From a virus, in the IMG/VR virus record IMGVR_UViG_3300010885_019762, positions 1-29,789 of that record: a DNA stretch of 29,789 nucleotides, one strand, 5' to 3'. Position 1 is the first letter of the stretch, and each line of letters starts with the position of its first letter. The position numbers and the translations under genes are program-made. Positions 21,419 through 29,366 of the stretch are shown here, one piece after another. The notes under the pieces are model-generated. The model had not been told where the DNA came from. It worked only from the letters and a program-made list of their open reading frames with translations, and did no database searches.

Positions 21419-22200
21419 TATTGTTTATCTAAATCTACAAACCTATTGAACAGCGAATCTCCTAAGACCTCTCTAGGATGCTTCGCTGTTTTCTTTAGTT
21501 CTGTTCTGATTTTATGCATACCTTCAAATCCCCAAGCAACCAAATCATCATCATTCGTATAACTGGTTATGTTCATAAAATCATATTCATAGTGTGATAA
21601 AGATAGAAACTGTTCGATTTCAGATATAATTTTTTGAGGATATACAACAAGTTCATCATAGTTTACGAACAGTGTTCTATTTTCAGCATCTTTTCTCAAC
21701 TGAACAGTACTTTCCATACAATCTTTTACCATATTAAACCACATTTCTGCCATTCGATTATCATCAGTAACGACAAAACCTAATTGTCTTATTTTTTGAT
21801 CTATATGATTATTTGGATTGTTTTTTATTAGAGTTAACCAACTTGCCATGATACTAGGTAAATCTCTAACAGTAGCGATAACTTTTATATCTTGATCAAA
21901 TAGTATTTTTGATGCAGGCATATTTTTACCCCATCCTCTATTCTTATCAATGATAATAGATTCTTTTCTATGTTCCCATGCCGAATCAATTATAGATTTT
22001 GTGATATTTGTCAATTGCTTTGGAAATGGATTTGCCTTTACTGATGGTAAATTATGCCAGGCATTTTGGTTCTCTATCAACAAATCAAGTAGAGGAGATG
22101 TTGGAGTTACATACACATTAGGGTTTTGATTGAAAATTGATGCTAGTATTGTCGAACCGCTACGTGGTAAACCACTTAAAAAATGATATGTTTTTTTCAT
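21412..22200 (-). CDS. PAPS-dependent sulfotransferase family protein
   Basis: 262 residues. The 5'-phosphosulfate loop is FLSGLPRSGSTILASIF (7-23), the 3'-phosphate site VIATVRDLPSIMASWL with Arg 112 (107-122), both standard for Sulfotransfer_3-type enzymes; INK-like KNRGWGKNMP (86-95) may hold a catalytic or substrate residue. It would move a sulfate from PAPS to a sugar or protein hydroxyl. Last gene of the minus-strand glycan operon, coupled by ATGA to the FkbM gene. The end of its coding sequence contains, on the other strand, the hairpin at 21449-21497. Acceptor unknown; a phage- or host-made glycan is likely given the neighbours. Confidence 0.82.
   Translation of the reverse strand: MKKTYHFLSGLPRSGSTILASIFNQNPNVYVTPTSPLLDLLIENQNAWHNLPSVKANPFPKQLTNITKSIIDSAWEHRKESIIIDKNRGWGKNMPASKILFDQDIKVIATVRDLPSIMASWLTLIKNNPNNHIDQKIRQLGFVVTDDNRMAEMWFNMVKDCMESTVQLRKDAENRTLFVNYDELVVYPQKIISEIEQFLSLSHYEYDFMNITSYTNDDDLVAWGFEGMHKIRTELKKTAKHPREVLGDSLFNRFVDLDKQYQ
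21449..21497 (+). terminator. Terminator hairpin for the plus-strand heptose operon, inside the opposing gene
   Basis: Plus strand: AACAGCGAA (21449-21457) pairs with TTCGCTGTT (21482-21490), with an inner TCCTA/TAGGA pairing, followed by TTTTCTTT. It lies 31 bases after the epimerase stop but within the last codons of the sulfotransferase gene on the minus strand. Confidence 0.55.
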
Positions 22201-22919
22201 TGTGATAATATCAAATAGTTCTTACCACTGTAAGGATCATCAGGGTTATATGCAGCATGTGATATTTCTTGTTCAATCTTATAATTGTTGTCTGATACCC
22301 ACTTGATAAAATCATCATAGTTATCATTTGTGATTTCAATGAAGATTGCCGGTCTATTTTTTGATATAGTTTCTTTCATGCCATCTAGAATAACTAAATC
22401 CATACCTTCAGCATCGACTTTAATAAAATCAATTTTTTTGTCTGAAAATATACTATCTCCCTTGATAATTTTAACTGGAGTATATCGATCAGGATCTTCA
22501 TTAAATGTTCTTCTATTATCAGCAATGAATTCTTTTGGATCTGGTGTATCAAACATTCTTGTACTGCCTAAATTATTTTTACCATACACTGTGAAAGGAT
22601 ATGCAGTGCATTCATAATTACCTAGTCCTACTCCAATATAATCAATATTTACATTATGGCAATAGTTAAGGGCGATATTACATAGCAACATTTTAAAACA
22701 GCGATCTACAGGTTCAATAGAGTATATCAATTTAGCTTTAGTAAACTTGCTAAAAAATACTGTATGATTACCAATATTAGCACCAATATCAATTATCGTA
22801 TCACCTTCTTTGATATATTTTTCCATTATATCAAGATGTTCTCTATCATAAAACTGACCGTTTTTCAAATAGTTTTGAATCATATCTTCTTCATTATCTA
22901 GAACCCATCTTAAATTCAT
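22197..22919 (-). CDS. FkbM-family methyltransferase
   Basis: SAM-dependent O-methyltransferase family common in glycan clusters. 240 residues. SAM loop DTIIDIGANIGNHTVFFSKF (40-59), acidic ribose-binding strand LIYSIEPVDR (64-73), and the family signature IDFIKVDAEGMDLVILDGMK (163-182), with the closing strand RPAIFIEI. It probably methylates a sugar hydroxyl. ATGA-coupled on both sides to a glycosyltransferase and the sulfotransferase, so the three products probably act on the same glycan. Confidence 0.87.
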   Translation of the reverse strand: MNLRWVLDNEEDMIQNYLKNGQFYDREHLDIMEKYIKEGDTIIDIGANIGNHTVFFSKFTKAKLIYSIEPVDRCFKMLLCNIALNYCHNVNIDYIGVGLGNYECTAYPFTVYGKNNLGSTRMFDTPDPKEFIADNRRTFNEDPDRYTPVKIIKGDSIFSDKKIDFIKVDAEGMDLVILDGMKETISKNRPAIFIEITNDNYDDFIKWVSDNNYKIEQEISHAAYNPDDPYSGKNYLILSQ

Positions 22920-23752
22920 ATATCTAATGCCTCTTTGATCATTTGTTTTTGTTCATGTGTTAATTGCTTTTCATATTGGTATATTTTCAATAGGTCATTT
23001 TTCAAATCAATATATCTTTTATTTTTCTTGTCCTTATCATACTTGAGATAATCGCAAACAGCCGGCACATATTCTGTAAAATTGCCTGACATATAAAAAT
23101 GATATATTAAATACCATAAAACCCAAATATTTTTAGGATTAACTGCATATTCTTCACGCATCATTTTGATGTATAATTCTGAGCGTTCTTTCTTTTTAAA
23201 ATCTTGATCATGCACCAAAAATATATCATCACTATATAGTTCTTTTTCATATACATCTTTATGAAGCCAAGATAAGTGTTCATATATTGGTTGAACCCAA
23301 GTATAGTCGTGTCTGCGATGTATTTTGTTTGTAGGTATAAAATTTGGAGGTCCAACTCTGACTGTATCTGAATATATGTCGAGTCTATCACTTGCAATAC
23401 ATGTCACATCAGGAATAGCAGATATAATTTTTTCCATTTCTGTTAGTGTATTTTTAGAATAGTATTCATCAAGATCAGGGCTTAGACACCAAGTAACATC
23501 TTTTGGTAACATAGCAAGATTATATCTACGTGCTACATCAAATCGCCAAGGCGTGAAAATCTTTTGTTCTATGATAAGATTAGGATCTTTCTTTGCATAT
23601 TCTTGGAGAAGTTCCCAACTACCATCCGTTGAACCTGTATCAAGTAGTACCCGATAGTCATAGAAACTGCTGTAGTATAACCATTTTTCGATATACTGCT
23701 TTTCGTTCTTAAGTATAGTATATGCCGCTGTCTTGCCGTGTTTCATTTTCAT
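22916..23752 (-). CDS. GT2-like glycosyltransferase
   Basis: GT-A fold enzyme, 278 residues. KTAAYTILKNEKQYIEKWL (7-25) is the usual opening strand with the N-E pair, DTGSTDGSW (38-46) binds the nucleotide, and the metal-binding D-x-D equivalent is SPDLDEYY (91-98). The C-terminal 100 residues are helical and Lys-rich (DYLKYDKDKKNKRYIDLKN), as in GT2 proteins with TPR-like tails. The gene overlaps the upstream glycosyltransferase by 44 bases; the second ATG (two codons in) is possible. No membrane segment, so it probably acts in the cytoplasm. Donor and acceptor unknown. Confidence 0.83.
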   Translation of the reverse strand: MKMKHGKTAAYTILKNEKQYIEKWLYYSSFYDYRVLLDTGSTDGSWELLQEYAKKDPNLIIEQKIFTPWRFDVARRYNLAMLPKDVTWCLSPDLDEYYSKNTLTEMEKIISAIPDVTCIASDRLDIYSDTVRVGPPNFIPTNKIHRRHDYTWVQPIYEHLSWLHKDVYEKELYSDDIFLVHDQDFKKKERSELYIKMMREEYAVNPKNIWVLWYLIYHFYMSGNFTEYVPAVCDYLKYDKDKKNKRYIDLKNDLLKIYQYEKQLTHEQKQMIKEALDI

Positions 23753-24491
23753 TCCAAATTTTTTGCCAGTTGCTCAATGTATCTCTGTTTGATTCGTCAG
23801 ATATATGCCAGGCGAGTGTATCTATTGGATACAATAGTCTAGTTTCTTGATCTCGCCAAATACGATTTATGTTTTGATCTTCTGGTGCACCATTTATCTC
23901 CCAAATATATGCCATTTCTTTGATGATACTATCATACTTATCTGCACCAAATTTAGTCATTAAAAACGTACATGTTGTATGAAAAGCAGAACGCCAATAG
24001 GCTTTTGGTCCTTTGAGGATATAACTAGCATTTATAGATTCTGGGCTATGATACCGATGAGGATGATTCATTGGAAATATAGCATAATCACCAGGCCAAA
24101 AAACTTTCATATACTCACACATATCTATCATATCATCTATGGCAGTCTCTATGTGCAGATAGTCATCTTCTAAAAAGTAAATATAATCACAGTCTTGGTT
24201 TTTCAACCAATGATATTGGGTTTTAAGATTATTTTTTTTACCTGAATCAATAACCTCACACTGAATATCATAATAATTTACCATTTTTCGCATCAATTGC
24301 TTTTGTTCTTCAGAAGAACTATCGTCATGAATGCTAAGAATAATTTCGTTTTTACTCTCTTTAATTGTCTTAAAAACACTGTTCAAGCAAGTAAACATAA
24401 TGGTTGGTTTATCTGCATCTACTATACGACTTTCATTCCATAGACTGAATACAGTACCACAAGTTCTTATTGCCACGGCAATTTTTTTCAT
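23709..24491 (-). CDS. Glycosyltransferase, GT-A fold
   Basis: 260 residues. IILSIHDDSSSEEQ (50-63) fits the GT2 nucleotide-binding strand, and CDYIYFLEDDYLHIE (101-115) the metal-binding strand with EDD. The second half has aromatic and His-rich acceptor-side segments (IFPMNHPHRYHSPESI). No signal peptide or membrane helix. It starts by TAATG overlap with the TPR/GT9 gene. It may act in sequence with the next glycosyltransferase; specificity cannot be inferred. Confidence 0.75.
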   Translation of the reverse strand: MKKIAVAIRTCGTVFSLWNESRIVDADKPTIMFTCLNSVFKTIKESKNEIILSIHDDSSSEEQKQLMRKMVNYYDIQCEVIDSGKKNNLKTQYHWLKNQDCDYIYFLEDDYLHIETAIDDMIDMCEYMKVFWPGDYAIFPMNHPHRYHSPESINASYILKGPKAYWRSAFHTTCTFLMTKFGADKYDSIIKEMAYIWEINGAPEDQNINRIWRDQETRLLYPIDTLAWHISDESNRDTLSNWQKIWNENETRQDSGIYYT

Positions 24492-25807
24492 TATAAGTTT
24501 TCTTTGATATGTTTTACTGCAAGATCGATTGTCTCTTGCCAGTTCTTATGCTTCTTTTGACAGAAGACTTTAGTATTTTTACCATACCAATAACTATGAT
24601 TGTTTTCAGCTAGAGGAACCCAAGTGTAGTATGAAACAATTGGTGGTAGAATTACTGTCTTTACATCTATTGCCGCCGCTGAGTGTGCTGTGCTTGTACA
24701 ACTTGTTACATTAAATGATGCAAGATACTGAATAGCAAGAGTATCTTGCCAATTTTCAATCTTATATTCTTTCAATCTCAAATCTGCATTTGGATGATCA
24801 ATCTGTAATGATACAAGAGGAATATCAAACTGAGATAGACTTTCGATAAGCAAATCTTTATCTACGACACGATGTAAATCTTGATCATAGTATGGATTAC
24901 CACTCCACCTCACAGTCATAAACTTTTCAGGTAGAATATTTTTCCACTTATCGATATACTCTTGAGTTGGTTTTAAATACGAGCCATTCCATAATTGATG
25001 TTCGTCAAGGTCAAGATATATCGGTAAAGACATTGATTCAATGTAGATATATTCTTCCATAGGATCAAGTTGAACAGAACTATGTATTGCATTATAACCA
25101 TTTTCAACGAATAGTTCAACAAGGTCTTTTCTGAAACCAATCCAAATTGCCTTTTGTCCTCGTTTCTTAAGTTCATTCATGAATCGGATGTTTATCAGTT
25201 CATCACCAATACCTGATTCTGCATAAACGATAAGTGTTTTATCATTGAGTTCACCTGTCCACTTTTGATATGGTTTTTTTGCTGGTGGCCAGATACCAAT
25301 ACCTCGACCACCTAAAATCATGTTTCTAATACCCGACTTAAATTCACCTCTTTCCATTTGAAATGTACCCATATTATACATGATACGTTTCTTCATTTCT
25401 TCAGGTATATTCTTATCAAGCAATTCGTTCTGTATCTCATAAGACTTCTCTGAATCTCCCATGAGATAATAAGAGAACGATTCTTCCATTCTCATATCAC
25501 CATCTTCTGGATTTTGTTCCATATTGATGTGTAGATACTCTAGAGCTTTTTGAGGTTCATTCATATGATTATAGATTTTAGCAAGATTGCATCTAATTTG
25601 ATACATTTGCTGATTATTTGCAATAGAAGAACATTTTGAAATCATTCTTAGTGAACTATTATAATCTTTGACCTTTTCATATAACATACCAAGTTCATCA
25701 TATTGTTCAAGTTGATTGGCATAACTTTCAAATGTATTAAGAAGTTTTCTTGCTATTTCAAGTTCATCTCGTTCTTTGAGAAAACTAACTATTGCTGTTA
25801 AGTGCAT
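24491..25807 (-). CDS. TPR protein fused to a GT9 (heptosyltransferase-like) domain
   Basis: 438 residues. Residues about 15-165 are tetratricopeptide-type helix pairs (YDELGMLYEKVKDYNSSLRM, NLAKIYNHMNEPQKALEYL). From about 185 a GT-B domain begins: TLIVYAESGIGDELINIRFM (191-210) and AIWIGFRKDLVELFVENGY match the opening of GT9-like proteins that follow TPRs, and TSCTSTAHSAAAIDVKTVIL with PIVSYYTWVPL forms the nucleotide-sugar-binding end. GT9 enzymes commonly use ADP-heptose, which the plus-strand operon could supply; in TPR-GT9 proteins the TPR part often recognises a peptide. Activity and acceptor are inferred. AAGGAA ribosome site just before the ATG. Confidence 0.75.
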   Translation of the reverse strand: MHLTAIVSFLKERDELEIARKLLNTFESYANQLEQYDELGMLYEKVKDYNSSLRMISKCSSIANNQQMYQIRCNLAKIYNHMNEPQKALEYLHINMEQNPEDGDMRMEESFSYYLMGDSEKSYEIQNELLDKNIPEEMKKRIMYNMGTFQMERGEFKSGIRNMILGGRGIGIWPPAKKPYQKWTGELNDKTLIVYAESGIGDELINIRFMNELKKRGQKAIWIGFRKDLVELFVENGYNAIHSSVQLDPMEEYIYIESMSLPIYLDLDEHQLWNGSYLKPTQEYIDKWKNILPEKFMTVRWSGNPYYDQDLHRVVDKDLLIESLSQFDIPLVSLQIDHPNADLRLKEYKIENWQDTLAIQYLASFNVTSCTSTAHSAAAIDVKTVILPPIVSYYTWVPLAENNHSYWYGKNTKVFCQKKHKNWQETIDLAVKHIKENL

Positions 25808-25811
25808 ATTA

Positions 25812-26357
25812 TTATTCCTTCACTACTTTCCATATGACATGTGTTTCGATGGTTGTATTCAATGCTTCACGAAATAGTCTTTCGTTTTGTTCTGGTGTAT
25901 TTTTTTGCATAATTTGATCATAGAAAGAATCTGTGATATAATCATAACTAATAATCTCAAAATCAACATCAAACATCAAACCTAGGGTGGATGTTGCTGA
26001 GCCAATTTTAATATCTCTGCGATTAAATGTTTTTGAAAAAAGCCTTAGGCCCTCAACTGTGATTGGGCGCTTGTGAGTTGGGTCATTGAAGAAGACTTCA
26101 TGCCCGTGATGTGGTACACGAATGTCTATGATTGCTCCGTGTTTACAGACACGATAAAGTTCTTTAAGAATATGGAAATATCCATCGCCAAGATGTTCAA
26201 GAATATGGTGTGCAATTACCTTATCTACGGATGAGTCAGGAAATGGAAGAGGTTCGGTTTCAAGATTACAGATATAGTCTGGTTTGCAATTAATATCGTT
26301 GTCTACGTTGACATATCCATTGAAACGCTTATAGCCGCCGCCAAGATTGATGTTCAT
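25812..26357 (-). CDS. Class I SAM-dependent methyltransferase
   Basis: 181 residues from the ATG at 26357, which has GGAG ten bases upstream; an upstream in-frame GTG at 26372 overlaps that ribosome site and is unlikely. The start MNINLGGGYKRFNGYVNVD is a compact SAM loop (LGGG) with the acidic Asp after strand two; ADVs of motif II appear as SVDKVIAHHILEHLGDGYF (Methyltransf_11-type H-x-L-E-H) and the third strand is GAIIDIRVPHHGHE. Common in phage and bacterial glycan clusters. First gene of the minus-strand operon behind a consensus sigma70 promoter. Substrate unknown. Confidence 0.83.
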   Translation of the reverse strand: MNINLGGGYKRFNGYVNVDNDINCKPDYICNLETEPLPFPDSSVDKVIAHHILEHLGDGYFHILKELYRVCKHGAIIDIRVPHHGHEVFFNDPTHKRPITVEGLRLFSKTFNRRDIKIGSATSTLGLMFDVDFEIISYDYITDSFYDQIMQKNTPEQNERLFREALNTTIETHVIWKVVKE

Positions 26358-26386
26358 AATAAAGTTCTCCACAAAGTAAATATAAC

Positions 26387-26415
26387 ATTATATAGTACAA
26401 TTTTGGCAATGTCAA
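26387..26415 (-). promoter_or_regulatory. Consensus sigma70 promoter for the minus-strand glycan operon
   Basis: Minus-strand TTGACA (26410-26415), 17-base spacer, TATAAT (26387-26392): every base of both boxes matches. It lies in the 93-base gap after the RCC1 gene and about 30 bases before the methyltransferase ATG. It implies expression by host polymerase, before late genes. Confidence 0.87.
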
Positions 26416-26450
26416 TTAAAAAATATCAATAAGAAGAACCAGAGATAAAA

Positions 26451-27473
26451 TTAATATCCAGATTCCATAAATCCTAATGTGTGTGAGAAACCAGCAGAAA
26501 TTAATTTCCAGTTGTTTATTCCGATTCCTACTTGTTGTGGATTTGAGTAAATACCAGTTATAGGAGTATCTCCTCTTTGACCATCGGTATTAAGGCCCCA
26601 ATGCCAATATGTGCCATCGGTTTTTATAGTTACTGTGTGAGAAGCCCCACAAGAAACTAATTTCCAGTCAGTTAATGCTCCTACTTGAACTGGTGATGAT
26701 CTATGGACAGTACCAGTTAAACCTAATTGACCATCGGTATTACGTCCCCAAGTCCATATTGTACCATCAGTCTTGATCGCTGCTATATGATAACGACCAC
26801 AAGCAACTAATTTCCAATCGGTCAATGATCCTACTTGGACTGGAGATGATCTATGAGTAACATCACCTTGCCCTAATTGACCATAAGCATTATGTCCCCA
26901 AGTCCATACAGTACCATCAGTCTTGATTGCTGCTGTGTGAGTACCACCACCGGCATCTACTTGTTTCCAGTTGGTCAATATTCCTATCTTTACTGGCGAC
27001 GATTTATTAGCAGCAGTACCATCACCTAATTGACCATAAGCATTATATCCCCAAGTCCATAAAGTGCCATCAGTCTTGATTGCTGCTATATATCCACTGC
27101 CTGACTTAACTTGTTTCCAGTCAGTTAATGCTCCTACTTGAATTGGTGATGATTTATCGACAGTAGTACGATCACCTAATTGACCACTATTATTTTGACC
27201 CCAAGTCCATAGAGTGCCATCGTACTGAATTCCTGCTGTAAGATAACTACCAGCAGAAACTAATTTCCAGTTGGTTAATGATCCTACTTGGACTGGAGAT
27301 GATCTATGAGTAATATCACCTAGCCCTAATTGACCAGTAGTATTACGGCCCCAAATCCACAATCCCTTATCAGTAAATGTATCAGCAGATACGAACATAT
27401 CATCCATATCGACACGGGTAGTCGATGCTGATCCGTCACTGTTCAATATTGGAAAATTATAGCCTACTGTCAT
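26451..27473 (-). CDS. RCC1-repeat beta-propeller protein, six repeats
   Basis: 340 residues. After a 42-residue N-terminal part ([20 protein letters not shown]…) come six RCC1/ATS1-type repeats of about 50 residues, each with the signature DGT(L/V/I)WTWGxNxxGQLG, then SSPVQVGxLT(N/D)WKxV and a HTAAIKTDG-type strand. The last repeat is degenerate ([13 protein letters not shown]). This forms a propeller of six or seven blades. The repeat DNA is very similar to the two other RCC1 genes. No catalytic residues; in phages such propellers occur in virion adsorption structures, so a tail-fibre tip or host-binding role is likely but inferred. Small AGAAG ribosome site; no late promoter directly upstream. 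Confidence 0.8.
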   Translation of the reverse strand: MTVGYNFPILNSDGSASTTRVDMDDMFVSADTFTDKGLWIWGRNTTGQLGLGDITHRSSPVQVGSLTNWKLVSAGSYLTAGIQYDGTLWTWGQNNSGQLGDRTTVDKSSPIQVGALTDWKQVKSGSGYIAAIKTDGTLWTWGYNAYGQLGDGTAANKSSPVKIGILTNWKQVDAGGGTHTAAIKTDGTVWTWGHNAYGQLGQGDVTHRSSPVQVGSLTDWKLVACGRYHIAAIKTDGTIWTWGRNTDGQLGLTGTVHRSSPVQVGALTDWKLVSCGASHTVTIKTDGTYWHWGLNTDGQRGDTPITGIYSNPQQVGIGINNWKLISAGFSHTLGFMESGY

Positions 27474-27494
27474 TTGTTCTTCTCTATGAATTTT

Positions 27495-28703
27495 TTAAAT
27501 GTAACCGTCTAAAATTGATACTATGTGATAGTAAGCAGCACCTACTTGTTTCCAGTTGGTTAATGATCCTACTTGGACTGGTGATGATCTATGAGTAATA
27601 TCACCTAGCCCTAATTGACCAGTATGATTTTGACCCCAAGTCCATAGAGTACCATCAGTCTTGATTGCTGATATATAATAAGCACCATTAGAAACTAATT
27701 TCCAGTTGGTTAATGATCCTACTTGGACTGGTGATGATCTATGAGTAACATCACCTTGCCCTAATTGACCATCTTTGTCACGGCCCCAAGTCCATACAGT
27801 ACCATCAGTCTTGATTGCTGATGTATGATGATAACCACAAGATACTTGTTTCCAATTGGTCAATATTCCTACTTGGACTGGTGATGATCTATGGACAACA
27901 TCACCTTGCCCTAATTGACCATCGGTATTAAGGCCCCAAATCCATAAAGTACCATCAGTCTTGATTGCTGCTGTGTGAGTACCACCTTTACCACTAGATA
28001 CTTGTTTCCAATCAGTCAATGTTCCTATCTTTACTGGTGATGATTTATTAACAACCGAACTATCACCTAATTGACCGTTGATATTATATCCCCAAGTCCA
28101 TAAAGTACCATCAGTCTTGATCGCTGCTGAATGATTGCTACCATTAGAAACTAATTTCCAGTTGGTTAATGCTCCTACTTGGACTGGAGATGATCTATGA
28201 ACAATAGTACCACTACCTAATTGACCCAAATTATTACGTCCCCAAGTCCATAGAGTACCATCAGTCTTGATTGCTGTCGTGATTGTCTCACCAGTAGAAA
28301 TTAATTTCCAGGTAGTTAATGCTCCTACTTGGACCGGTGATGATTTAAAAGTAACACTACTATCACCTAATTGACCATTGTCATTATGTCCCCAAGTCCA
28401 TATAGTGCCATCATTCTTTAAGGCTGATGTATGTATATAACCACCACCAGAAACTAATTTCCAATTGGTTAATGTTCCTACTTGGATTGGCGATGATTTA
28501 GTAACAATAGTACCATCGCCTAATTGACCAAAAATATTTCTACCCCAAGTCCACAATCCTGGTGTTGTTCTACCTGGTACTAGATTAGGATAAACATCAA
28601 GTAAATAATCTTTGCTAACATATCTATTACCCAAATCTTGAGTATATGGACCACCACCAACATTAACTATTTTAAATCCGGTATTTGGACCTGTAACTGA
28701 CAT
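27495..28703 (-). CDS. RCC1-repeat beta-propeller protein, seven repeats
   Basis: 402 residues. The N-terminal 50 residues ([39 protein letters not shown]) look like an attachment or trimerisation module; then seven repeats starting [53 protein letters not shown] and GTLWTWGQN, the number of blades in classical RCC1. Repeat-to-repeat identity is far higher than in cellular RCC1, which implies recent duplication. It starts two bases after the stop of the DUF4376-like gene and ends 21 bases before the next RCC1 gene, so the three form one transcript. Likely adsorption protein; ligand unknown. Confidence 0.82.
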   Translation of the reverse strand: MSVTGPNTGFKIVNVGGGPYTQDLGNRYVSKDYLLDVYPNLVPGRTTPGLWTWGRNIFGQLGDGTIVTKSSPIQVGTLTNWKLVSGGGYIHTSALKNDGTIWTWGHNDNGQLGDSSVTFKSSPVQVGALTTWKLISTGETITTAIKTDGTLWTWGRNNLGQLGSGTIVHRSSPVQVGALTNWKLVSNGSNHSAAIKTDGTLWTWGYNINGQLGDSSVVNKSSPVKIGTLTDWKQVSSGKGGTHTAAIKTDGTLWIWGLNTDGQLGQGDVVHRSSPVQVGILTNWKQVSCGYHHTSAIKTDGTVWTWGRDKDGQLGQGDVTHRSSPVQVGSLTNWKLVSNGAYYISAIKTDGTLWTWGQNHTGQLGLGDITHRSSPVQVGSLTNWKQVGAAYYHIVSILDGYI

Positions 28704-28705
28704 TA

Positions 28706-29356
28706 CTAATTTTCCAGATCAATTGTTTTTAGTTGTTCAATATTTGTCGCAGCATCGATTACATTATGTGTAAATAATTCCCAATCAAAACAATTTTGAA
28801 TATGTGTTTTACCAGAATTTACAATCAATGTCATATCTGCTGCTGTTACAGAAATCCACATCTCAGGAAATTTCCAATTGATTGTTTCAGATTCACCTAT
28901 TGTCGCATATGTTTGAAAGAATATATCTCTTGATCCTCTAGCAGTATCAATTGTGACTTCATTGCCTTGTATGGTCAGTTTGATGCCTGCTTGTTCTTTT
29001 TTGTATCGATTAGCCGTAACAATTTCTTTTAATGCTGTTTTTGACTGATTGATAGATACGGATACAGCATTGTATGTTGCTGTTGCTTCATTGTTATTGA
29101 ATGTATAAAATGGTCCTGCAAGTTGTTCATAAAATGGATCACAAGCAGGAAAATTTGTATTAACTACAGGAAAAATCTCTATGCCTTCACCTAAATCTAG
29201 ATAATTTGTTTCAGGTGCGACAGGAAAAATTATATATCTTTCTGTAATATCACCTGCTTCAAGAAGGTCATCAATCTCTCTTTGGAACATTCGTTGACGC
29301 CATGGCATTGGTCCTAAAAGAACTGTCTGTTTATCTTTTACTATAACGTAATTCAT
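28706..29356 (-). CDS. DUF4376-like tail-fibre-associated protein
   Basis: 216 residues. The N-terminal third ([20 protein letters not shown]) is beta-rich with Pro; the C-terminal half (about 100-210) carries the pattern of the DUF4376 domain found in phage tail-fibre-assembly-type proteins: [20 protein letters not shown] followed by [28 protein letters not shown] and IQNCFDWE. Such proteins are tail-fibre chaperones or minor fibre components. It sits between RCC1 propeller genes, which supports a link with adsorption proteins. Start ATG with AGAGGA ribosome site, 10 bases after the preceding RCC1 gene. Confidence 0.65.
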   Translation of the reverse strand: MNYVIVKDKQTVLLGPMPWRQRMFQREIDDLLEAGDITERYIIFPVAPETNYLDLGEGIEIFPVVNTNFPACDPFYEQLAGPFYTFNNNEATATYNAVSVSINQSKTALKEIVTANRYKKEQAGIKLTIQGNEVTIDTARGSRDIFFQTYATIGESETINWKFPEMWISVTAADMTLIVNSGKTHIQNCFDWELFTHNVIDAATNIEQLKTIDLEN

Positions 29357-29366
29357 TTGTTTCCTC

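Noticed and set aside
21989-22014. TTGACA and TATAAT on the minus strand within the sulfotransferase gene
   Set aside because: Spacer is only 14 bases, and the site lies inside a coding region of an already transcribed operon.
26358-26372. Earlier GTG start for the class I methyltransferase
   Set aside because: It overlaps the GGAG ribosome site of the ATG at 26357 and adds five residues that do not belong to the SAM-loop start.
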